Assembly (NCBI GenBank): GCA_949289265.1
Contig: CASENE010000028.1
Span: forward strand, 1 to 48,276
DNA from: an uncultured Bacteroides sp.
Lineage (GTDB): Bacteria; Bacteroidota; Bacteroidia; Bacteroidales; Bacteroidaceae
Reading direction: 5' to 3'
DNA: 48,276 nucleotides
Shown: positions 41,844-48,276 of the stretch, one piece after another
How positions within the stretch are numbered: position 1 is the stretch's first letter
How the letters are laid out: every line of letters begins with the position of its first letter
The notes under the pieces: model-generated
The model's input: the letters and a program-made list of their open reading frames with translations, nothing else
Database searches by the model: none
What the model was told of the DNA's origin: nothing
Made by a program: the position numbers and the translations under genes

Positions 41844-42894
41844 TAATATTTTACAAACCGGGGGGGGCAAAAACCATGCCAAAGAGCGAATCATCGGGCT
41901 TGATTTTGTCAGAACAGCGGCTATATTCTTTGTCATAGGCGGGCACTTCTTTACCCTGCATACGGCCTTCCGCCATACCGTGTTCCAAGGCTGGCCTATG
42001 TTTATCCAAGCGGCAGTCATACCTTTGCTGACTACGGGCGTGCCTCTGTTCATCATGCTGACTGGCTACCTGAACGCCAACAAAACCCTCTCAAAGAGAT
42101 ATTATAGAGGCTGCATACGGGTGCTGTTTGCCTATCTGCTGTTTTCTGTTATCACCCTCCTGTTTAAACAGTATTATTTAGGAGAAACATTGACATGGAG
42201 AAACTGGATAGGACAAATTCTGCGCTTCAATGCCATACCTTACGGTTGGTATATCGAGATGTGGATCGGCTTGTTTTTATTGACTCCCTTTTTAAACTAT
42301 CTTTATAAAAACATACCGACGCAAAAACAGAAACGAATACTGATTGCCACTTTGTTCATACTGACAGCCCTCCCGAATTTGTTCAACCGCTATGGCCTTC
42401 ACCTGGTTCCAGGCTTTTGGGAAAAGTGTTATCCGCTGACTTTCTTTTTTATTGGAAGCTATATACATGAGTATAAGCCGTGCATGAACAAATGGGCATT
42501 GGTGACCGTTATAGCTGTTTTCTGCCTTATCAACCCCTTATTTAATACAATATTCATCAAGAATCATACGCTCATACAAATAGCCGGAGATTCTTATGGC
42601 GTATTCGGAACGCCCATTGCCGTTGCCTTTTTCTTACTCATTTATCAGGTGAATTTCCAGCATTCTCTCATCCGGAAGATGATGACTAAAGTTTCCATCC
42701 TTTCGTTGGACATGTATCTGTGTTGCTACCTGTTTGACGCACTGGTTTATCCGTATTTCAAAGAGCATTGCTTTGTAAATCAGTCACAATTCGGAAAGTA
42801 TTTCTTCCTCATCGTGCCGATGGTGTTCATGGGCTCTTTCCTTACAGCTTGGATCAAAGATTCCATTTGCAAAAGAATCAGTCCGCAGCTATGA
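41836..42894 (+). CDS. Acyltransferase 3 family membrane protein with a G8 tract near the start
   Basis: A 352-residue O-acyltransferase: RIIGLDFVRTAAIFFVIGGHFF with the family His/Arg start, about ten helices, TTGVPLFIMLTGY and the WYIEMWIGLFLLTPF segment. The open frame begins at GTG 41836. An ATG at 41840 that overlaps the upstream stop as ATGA is one frame off because of the run of eight G; with nine G that ATG would read straight into the protein. So the coupled start is out of frame here, and expression would depend on the GTG. Likely O-acetylates the glycan. Confidence 0.85.
   Translation: MNDNILQTGGGKNHAKERIIGLDFVRTAAIFFVIGGHFFTLHTAFRHTVFQGWPMFIQAAVIPLLTTGVPLFIMLTGYLNANKTLSKRYYRGCIRVLFAYLLFSVITLLFKQYYLGETLTWRNWIGQILRFNAIPYGWYIEMWIGLFLLTPFLNYLYKNIPTQKQKRILIATLFILTALPNLFNRYGLHLVPGFWEKCYPLTFFFIGSYIHEYKPCMNKWALVTVIAVFCLINPLFNTIFIKNHTLIQIAGDSYGVFGTPIAVAFFLLIYQVNFQHSLIRKMMTKVSILSLDMYLCCYLFDALVYPYFKEHCFVNQSQFGKYFFLIVPMVFMGSFLTAWIKDSICKRISPQL
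41860..41867 (+). repeat. Homopolymer G8 at the start of acyltransferase gene
   Basis: Eight consecutive G about 20 bases after the two competing start codons. Its length decides whether GTG 41836 or ATG 41840 is in frame. Confidence 0.9.
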
Positions 42895-42996
42895 GGGAAG
42901 GCAAGTAGTGTTTAGGTACATCTACCTATATTATATACCTGCAAGTATAACCCGGTCCTTATCCGGGAAATCCTCCACAAACTTATCATACTATCA

Positions 42997-43755
42997 ATGG
43001 AAATCTATTTCAATATCCGCTACGAAATGGACAAGGCAGCTGTGCATAAAGCCATAGCCGAACAGATACAACTGCAAAAGCCGGGATACATCTGCGTGGC
43101 CGACGGGGTGATACTGAACATTGCCAACCGGAATGCCGATTATCTGAAGGTGGTAAACGGAAGCATGTTCTCCATCTGCGACAGCAGCTACGTGCCCTTG
43201 TACATTAAATGGATTTACGGCAAACGCTACCGGCAATATTGCGGGAGCCAGATTTTTATGGACATCATCCGGATGAAAAAGTATCGGATGTTTTTCATGG
43301 GCACGTCGCAACGCACGTTGCAGGCGCTCCAAGAAAATCTGGTGAAGATAGACGGGCGGATTGCAGGCATGACATTCTACGAGTTGCCTTTCCGGACGGT
43401 GGACCAGTTTGACTACGCGGACATAGCGGCCAAGGTAAGGGCTGACGGCGCGGACATCATCTGGGTGGCGCTGGGCGCTCCCAAACAGGAGATTTTCATG
43501 AGCAAGCTGAAACCTTACCTGGACCGGGGCGTCATGATTGCAGTGGGAGCAGCCTTTAAGTTTTACAGCGGACTGGATGAGAAACGGGCGCCGGCATGGA
43601 TGATAAAAATACATCTGGAATTTGCTTACCGGATAGCCAGTGACCCGAAGAAGCAGTTGAAACGCTGCTGGGGCATCGCGACCTCGCTGCCAACCCTGCT
43701 TTACCGGGAATGGCGGAAGAAAAAGTCGGCGACAAAACATACAAATCAACAATAA
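42997..43755 (+). CDS. WecG/TagA/CpsF-family glycosyltransferase (GT26)
   Basis: A 252-residue enzyme: [15 protein letters not shown] (family N-terminal Asp region), [34 protein letters not shown] and [20 protein letters not shown]. Family members add a ManNAc, ManNAcA or similar residue as the second sugar on the lipid-linked first HexNAc. It would follow the WecA-like enzyme in assembly. The 102-bp gap before it has a small CCCGG...CCGGG hairpin. Confidence 0.92.
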   Translation: MEIYFNIRYEMDKAAVHKAIAEQIQLQKPGYICVADGVILNIANRNADYLKVVNGSMFSICDSSYVPLYIKWIYGKRYRQYCGSQIFMDIIRMKKYRMFFMGTSQRTLQALQENLVKIDGRIAGMTFYELPFRTVDQFDYADIAAKVRADGADIIWVALGAPKQEIFMSKLKPYLDRGVMIAVGAAFKFYSGLDEKRAPAWMIKIHLEFAYRIASDPKKQLKRCWGIATSLPTLLYREWRKKKSATKHTNQQ

Positions 43756-43762
43756 CCAAGAA

Positions 43763-44851
43763 ATGAAAAAAGCATTGATTACCGGCATCACGGGCCAAGA
43801 CGGCTCGTATCTGGCCGAGTTCTTATTGGAGAAAGGTTATGACGTGCATGGCACGATACGCCGCTCGTCGGTAGACTACCGGGAACGCATCGCCCATTTG
43901 GAAGGCCATCCGCGTTTCCACCTGCACTATGCGGACTTGGGCGACTCGATGAGCATCCTGCAAGTAATGAAGAAAGTCCGTCCCGATGAAGTCTACAACC
44001 TGGCCGCGCAGAGCCACGTACAGGTATCGTTCGACTCTCCCGAGTTTACGGCGGATGTGGATGCCACAGGGGTATTGCGTATTCTGGAAGCTGTGCGCCA
44101 ATGCGATCTGGCAGGGACTTGCCGCATCTATCAGGCATCGACCAGCGAGCTTTACGGCAAGGTGGAACAGGTGCCACAGAACGAAGATACCCCTTTCCAT
44201 CCCTACAGCCCCTACGCGGTGGCCAAACTCTACGGCTACTGGATCGTGAAGGAATACCGCGAGGCCTACCACATGTTCTGCTGCTCTGGCATCCTGTTCA
44301 ACCACGAAAGCGAACGGCGCGGAGAGACCTTCGTCACCCGCAAGATTACGCTTGCCGCCGCACGCATCGCCCAAGGCAAGCAAGACAAGCTCTACCTGGG
44401 CAACCTGTCTTCACTGCGCGACTGGGGCTATGCCAAGGACTACGTGGAATGCATGTGGCTCATCCTGCAAAACGACAAGCCGGAAGACTTCGTGATTGCT
44501 ACAGGCGAACAACACTCCGTGCGCGAGTTCTGCCAACTGGCTTTCCGCCATGCCGGCATCGAACTGCGGTTTGAAGGCGAAGGCGAGAACGAGAAAGGCA
44601 TTGACGCCAAGACGGGCAACGTATTGGTGGAGGTCTCTCCCGACTTCTACCGCCCCACCGATGTGGTGAACCTTTTGGGAGATCCATCGAAAGCCAAACG
44701 CGAATTGGGCTGGAACCCGCAAAAGACCGGCTTTGAACAACTGGTGAAGCTGATGGTGGATGCCGACATGGCAAAGGTGGCCGTAGAACGTGTCGGTGAA
44801 CGAGCGAGGATGAACCTGGAAGAATATCTGGAAAAAGGAATCGTGAAATAA
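43763..44851 (+). CDS. gmd: GDP-mannose 4,6-dehydratase
   Basis: A 362-residue short-chain dehydrogenase-type enzyme making GDP-4-keto-6-deoxymannose. NADP site [10 protein letters not shown] (8-17), [17 protein letters not shown] and the [13 protein letters not shown] Tyr-x3-Lys pair, [16 protein letters not shown]. Length is normal. It is the last gene of the locus. No GDP-fucose synthase, RMD reductase or perosamine transaminase is in the window, so the next step must be elsewhere. Confidence 0.94.
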   Translation: MKKALITGITGQDGSYLAEFLLEKGYDVHGTIRRSSVDYRERIAHLEGHPRFHLHYADLGDSMSILQVMKKVRPDEVYNLAAQSHVQVSFDSPEFTADVDATGVLRILEAVRQCDLAGTCRIYQASTSELYGKVEQVPQNEDTPFHPYSPYAVAKLYGYWIVKEYREAYHMFCCSGILFNHESERRGETFVTRKITLAAARIAQGKQDKLYLGNLSSLRDWGYAKDYVECMWLILQNDKPEDFVIATGEQHSVREFCQLAFRHAGIELRFEGEGENEKGIDAKTGNVLVEVSPDFYRPTDVVNLLGDPSKAKRELGWNPQKTGFEQLVKLMVDADMAKVAVERVGERARMNLEEYLEKGIVK

Positions 44852-44955
44852 TTGAGAATTGAAGATTGAGAATTAAGAATCAAAAATCAAGGATAGGAAT
44901 GTCCGCACTCCTCCACGCTTATGTCACGCCAAGGTGCGGAATAGGGTAGGAAAAG

Positions 44956-45021
44956 GTGGCACCTTTTCCTACGATCAGTGCCACCTTTTCCTATAATCAG
45001 TGGCACTGATTCCTCACCTCC
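44956..45021. repeat. Tandem array, 3 x 22 bp
   Basis: Units start at 44956, 44978 and 45000. The first two share CACCTTTTCCTA and end in AATCA or GATCA; the third is diverged but keeps GTGGCAC and ATTCCT. It lies in the 455-bp gap between gmd and nagA. Short GAATTGAAGATTGAGAAT-type repeats (about 44855-44890) precede it; no gene is seen in the gap. Confidence 0.8.
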
Positions 45022-45158
45022 CCGCTTGATTCGTTCCACCAAGGTCTGTGATACAAGCGAACATTCCGTCACCAAAAAGAAAATGAACGCCAAGAATACC
45101 ACGCGGGATTGTACCACAGACTGGTATGTGAATATCTGTCTGTACGAAGTGATCCCCA

Positions 45159-45224
45159 TTTGTTTTTGTTTGCGATCCCCCTTCCGGCTACGCTTAGCCA
45201 GAAGGGGGATTTTGCAAAAACAAA
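45159..45224. terminator. Large two-part hairpin after the polysaccharide locus
   Basis: Inner stem: 45175-45190 pairs with 45195-45210 around loop CGCT with one mismatch. Outer stem: TTTGTTTTTG (45159-45168) pairs with CAAAAACAAA (45215-45224). It lies between the convergent gmd and nagA genes, so a bidirectional terminator is the likely role. Confidence 0.75.
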
Positions 45225-45306
45225 AAAAGCGAGATTCACCCGAACCCCGCTTTCCACAAATCTCCAACAGTCTGTTGAAATTATATATCAGTCACTCAGC
45301 CTTGCT

Positions 45307-46476
45307 TCAATGAATCATCGTGTTCGTGCCTTCCACAATCGTGCCATACGAGAACACGCAGCGTACGTTTACGTCCTTATCCAAGATAACGACGTCGGCA
45401 TCCTTGCCCTTCTGCAGCGTGCCCTTCCGGTCGGACAGGCCGATCACCCGGGCCGGTGTTTCCGACGCCATGCGCACAGCATCGGCCAGGGGTATCCCTG
45501 CTTTCTTCACCATCGTCTGCACCAGCTTGTCCATGGAGGCGATGCTGCCTGCCAGGGTCTGATGGTCTGCCAGCTTGCACACTCCGTCTTCAATCACGTA
45601 ACGAGGGTCGTCAATGGCCTTGCCTTCGTAGGCGGCATACTTCAGCGCATCCGTCACCAAGCAGGTCTTTTCCACTCCCTTCAACTTATAAACCAGTTTC
45701 AAGATGGTAGCAGGCAGATGCACACCGTCCGCAATCACTTCTACCGTCATGTTGTCCATCAGATACACGCTTTCCACCGTGCCCTCATACTTGTATTCGC
45801 GCCGCTTATGGAATCCCGGCATGGCATTATAGAAATGAGCGGCATGAGTGAACCCAGCCTCAAAAGCAGCCTTGATTTCGGGATATTCCGCCTCCGTATG
45901 TGTGATTGCAGTCAAGATGCCGTGCGATGAGGTATAGCGCGCAAAGTCGTGTGCGCCGGGCAACTCCGGGCTAATGTCCCAACGCTTGATGCACCGGGTA
46001 CTTTCCAACAAAGGCACGTACTCTTCCGGATCCGGGTCTTTCAGGAAATCCCCCCATTGCGCCCCGGCCATTTTCCGGTTCAGATACGGCCCTTCGATGT
46101 GAAGCCCCTGAATGTTGCTTCCCGGCTGCTGCATCAATGCCTCGCAAGTGCCCACCGCCTGCCGCAGGACATCGAAAGTAGACGAAGACAACGTGGGCAA
46201 CATGGAGGTCGCCCCGTGTTTCAGATGCGCCTGGGCGATGGTCTGGAAAGCCTCGGGAGTAGCTTCCGTAAAATCATGCCCGCCACCACCGTGGCTGTGC
46301 ATGGATACGAATCCGGGAACAATATACATCCCCTTGGCATCTATTACCTTGGCGCCAATCACCGCCAGATCGCTGTTGGTGACCTCCAGAATTTTCCCAT
46401 CGTCAATCAAGACCGAACCGTCCTTCAACCAACCTTGTGGAGTAAGGATATGACCATTTATAATTTGTGTCAGCAT
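45307..46476 (-). CDS. nagA: N-acetylglucosamine-6-phosphate deacetylase (copy 1)
   Basis: A 389-residue amidohydrolase that deacetylates GlcNAc-6-P in amino-sugar catabolism. Metal site: His60 and His62 in MHSHGGGGHDF, Glu128 in HIEGPY, His193 in ITHTE and His214 in THAAHF; catalytic Asp in LVTDAL. All are present. It is second in a two-gene operon, 18 bp after its paralogue. Confidence 0.94.
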   Translation of the reverse strand: MLTQIINGHILTPQGWLKDGSVLIDDGKILEVTNSDLAVIGAKVIDAKGMYIVPGFVSMHSHGGGGHDFTEATPEAFQTIAQAHLKHGATSMLPTLSSSTFDVLRQAVGTCEALMQQPGSNIQGLHIEGPYLNRKMAGAQWGDFLKDPDPEEYVPLLESTRCIKRWDISPELPGAHDFARYTSSHGILTAITHTEAEYPEIKAAFEAGFTHAAHFYNAMPGFHKRREYKYEGTVESVYLMDNMTVEVIADGVHLPATILKLVYKLKGVEKTCLVTDALKYAAYEGKAIDDPRYVIEDGVCKLADHQTLAGSIASMDKLVQTMVKKAGIPLADAVRMASETPARVIGLSDRKGTLQKGKDADVVILDKDVNVRCVFSYGTIVEGTNTMIH

Positions 46477-46494
46477 AATCTTTCTTTTTTCTGT

Positions 46495-47661
46495 TTAAAA
46501 CAAGGTGTTCGTTCCTTCTACAATTTTTCCCATGGCCCACACGGCGCGGATGTTCAAGTCGTCGTCCAGCGCGATGATGTCCGCATCCTTTCCCTTCTCC
46601 AGAGAGCCCTTGCGATCGGCCACGCCCATGATGCGTGCCGGCGTTTCCGAAGCCATGCGAACTGCGTCCTCCAAAGGTATCTCAGCCTTCTGCACCATCG
46701 TACGAATCAAACGGTCCATCGTGGCAATGCTGCCAGCCAAAGCCGAACGGTCTGCCAGCTTGCATACCCCATCCTCGATAATCACACGCGGGTCGAAGGC
46801 TTCTTTGCTGTCGCTGGCGGCGCATGCCAAGGCATCTGTAATCAATGCCGTCTTTTCCACCCCCTTTATCTTATACACCAGCCTGAGAATCGTCGAAGGC
46901 ACATGAATGCCATCCGCCACGACTTCCACCGTCATATCGTCCATCAGGTAAATGCTTTCTACGGTACCCTCATACTTATAACCGCTCCGCTTATGGAAGC
47001 CCGGCATAGCATTATAGAAATGAGTGGCATGCGTATATCCGGCTTCATAAGCAGTACAAATATCTTCAAACTCAGCCTGCGTATGTCCCACGGCAGCCAG
47101 CACCCCTTTTGAAGTGATATACTTCCCGAACTGCATGGCGCCCGGCAATTCGGGAGCCGCATCCCAGCGCTTGATGCAATGCGTTTCTTCCAACAACGGA
47201 ATATATTCTTCCGGATCCGGATTCTTTATATTCTCGGGCATCTGCCCCCCGGCCATCTTCATATTAAAATAGTGTCCTTCCAGATGAAGTCCCAAAACCG
47301 GAGAATCCGGTTCCGCCATCAGCTTCTCGGTAGTACTGGCTGCAGCTCTAATCATAGGTATCGTCGACGAAGACAACGTGGGGAAAATACTTGTCGTGCC
47401 ATGCTGCATATGCGCCTTGATGGCCACACGAAAAGCATCTTCACTCCCCTCCATAAAATCACGCCCTCCACCTCCGTGAACATGAATTTCCACTCCGCCA
47501 GGAACAATATACATCCCCTTTGCATCAACCAGCGTGGCTCCTACAATCGGCAGGTCGCAATTAATAACTTCCAGGATCTTATTGTCTCTGATTAATACAG
47601 AACCACCTTTCAGCCAGCCTTGCGGAGTAAGAATGCGGGCATTAAAAATTTGTGTTAACAT
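46495..47661 (-). CDS. nagA: N-acetylglucosamine-6-phosphate deacetylase (copy 2)
   Basis: A 388-residue paralogue, colinear with copy 1 and highly similar throughout. Metal ligands His60, His62, Glu128 and the later His residues are kept. It differs at residue 130, where copy 1 has the usual EGPY and this one has EGHY. The frame is open from 47697, but the ATG at 47661 matches the start of copy 1 and lies well placed behind the promoter. Confidence 0.93.
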   Translation of the reverse strand: MLTQIFNARILTPQGWLKGGSVLIRDNKILEVINCDLPIVGATLVDAKGMYIVPGGVEIHVHGGGGRDFMEGSEDAFRVAIKAHMQHGTTSIFPTLSSSTIPMIRAAASTTEKLMAEPDSPVLGLHLEGHYFNMKMAGGQMPENIKNPDPEEYIPLLEETHCIKRWDAAPELPGAMQFGKYITSKGVLAAVGHTQAEFEDICTAYEAGYTHATHFYNAMPGFHKRSGYKYEGTVESIYLMDDMTVEVVADGIHVPSTILRLVYKIKGVEKTALITDALACAASDSKEAFDPRVIIEDGVCKLADRSALAGSIATMDRLIRTMVQKAEIPLEDAVRMASETPARIMGVADRKGSLEKGKDADIIALDDDLNIRAVWAMGKIVEGTNTLF

Positions 47662-47694
47662 ATAGATGAGGTTATTTAAGATTTTTATCTGCTG

Positions 47695-47724
47695 CAAATT
47701 TAACTAATATTTCTATTAATCAAA
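47695..47724 (-). promoter_or_regulatory. Promoter of the nagA pair
   Basis: On the minus strand TAAATTTG (47695-47702) is a perfect -7 element and TTTG (47721-47724) lies 18 bp upstream as -33. The expected leader is about 25-30 bases. The AT-rich remainder up to 47798 shows nothing else. Confidence 0.75.
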
Positions 47725-47798
47725 CAACCTCAAGTCCAGTAAATCAAGAAGAGAATACTAATTATTACAAATACTTGTATAAGATATTAAAATAATAT

Positions 47799-48276
47799 TC
47801 AATAGGGGGCACCTATTTGCAACAACCCGTTTACATCACCTTTCCCAATATAAGGCAGGCATCGCCGTATCTTCTCGGCAGACCAGTCCCACCATTTCAG
47901 CTTTTCGAGTTTCCGTATCACTTCTTCATCGAAACGTTTCCTTATCGGTCGGGCAGGAACGCCGCCGACTATCGTATAGGGCGGCACGCCTTTCGTGACA
48001 ACGGAACGGGCGGCTATGATTGCCCCGTTGCCGATGTGAACGCCAGCCATAATCACCGCTTCGTAGCCTATCCACACATCGTTGCCTATCACGATGTCGC
48101 CTTTGTTGTCCCAAGTCGTTGCCACGTCCGATTTCTTCAAGTCCCAATCCTCGTAAAAGAGCGGGAAGGTGTAGTTGGATAAGGATTTCAAGGTATGATT
48201 GGCACAGTTGAACAGGAATGTCGCACCGCAGGCAATGGAACAGAACTTGCCGATTATCAGCCGCTCGTGGTTGATA
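47799..48276 (-). CDS. CatB/Vat-like hexapeptide acetyltransferase, start missing
   Basis: The frame is open from the right window edge, so the N-terminus lies outside. Visible: [17 protein letters not shown] and [18 protein letters not shown], then [33 protein letters not shown] and [13 protein letters not shown], followed by the [11 protein letters not shown] tail typical of xenobiotic acetyltransferases of the CatB/Vat group. The catalytic His is in ANHTL. Relatives acetylate streptogramin A or chloramphenicol, but many act on sugars, so drug resistance must not be assumed. An internal TTG at 48191 is not the true start. Confidence 0.85.
   Translation of the reverse strand, partial: INHERLIIGKFCSIACGATFLFNCANHTLKSLSNYTFPLFYEDWDLKKSDVATTWDNKGDIVIGNDVWIGYEAVIMAGVHIGNGAIIAARSVVTKGVPPYTIVGGVPARPIRKRFDEEVIRKLEKLKWWDWSAEKIRRCLPYIGKGDVNGLLQIGAPY

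Noticed and set aside
47799-48276. Antibiotic-resistance gene (vat or catB).
   Set aside because: Fold and tail fit the family, but many members acetylate sugars and the start is outside the window, so resistance is not supported.

Overview
The window looks like the chromosome of a gut Bacteroidales bacterium (Bacteroides or a close relative). The grounds are the repeated Bacteroidota promoter signature (TAnnTTTG, in several cases with TTTG about 19 bp upstream), a UpxY-type NusG-like antiterminator heading a surface-polysaccharide locus, a smalltalk/amidase/HU-like gene trio, an HU-SPOR gene, and near absence of Shine-Dalgarno sites. Housekeeping parts are GC-rich; the polysaccharide cassette swings between GC-rich and strongly AT-rich blocks. 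I could not assign a species.

Layout. 1-0.5 kb: minus-strand tRNA operon (Gly, Leu, Leu, Gly, Leu). 0.6-9.7 kb: minus-strand housekeeping genes (nspC, UvrD/PcrA helicase, a MurU-like nucleotidyltransferase, an AmgK-like kinase fused to a RapZ domain, pncB, a zinc-ribbon/FHA protein, an HU-SPOR membrane protein). 10-14.3 kb: a Gfo/Idh oxidoreductase diverging from rfbC and ugd, then a convergent DEAD-box helicase. 14.5-44.9 kb: one large plus-strand surface-polysaccharide locus: promoter, long leader, UpxY, WecA-like initiating transferase, Wza, Wzc, CpsB-like phosphatase; then an interruption by amidase/smalltalk/HU (minus strand) and by two defence-like modules; then Wzx flippase, modification enzymes, a third defence-like module, glycosyltransferases, Wzy, acyltransferases, WecG and Gmd. 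45.3-47.7 kb: tandem nagA paralogues. The right edge carries the start-truncated part of a hexapeptide acetyltransferase.

How it works together. WecA-like and WecG/TagA-like enzymes would start a glycan on undecaprenyl phosphate; five other glycosyltransferases extend it; pyruvyl transferase, PIG-L deacetylase, ATP-grasp ligase and three acyltransferases would decorate it; Wzx flips, Wzy polymerises, Wza/Wzc/CpsB export and control chain length. UpxY probably lets RNA polymerase read the long operon.

Main points of interest. (1) All three acyltransferase genes in the glycan locus carry a G/C homopolymer of 7-8, one visibly out of frame and one where the translationally coupled ATG is out of frame: probable slipped-strand phase variation of O-acylation. 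(2) Three putative anti-phage modules sit inside the glycan locus: a SIR2-like protein with a small partner sharing its N-terminal tag (least described), a Septu-like ATPase/HNH pair, and a PARIS-like ATPase/DUF4435 pair. (3) At least five intergenic regions hold short tandem arrays whose sequence differs at each site but whose period is fixed at 21-23 bp. (4) wzx and one GT2 gene change base composition mid-gene, suggesting recombination joints.
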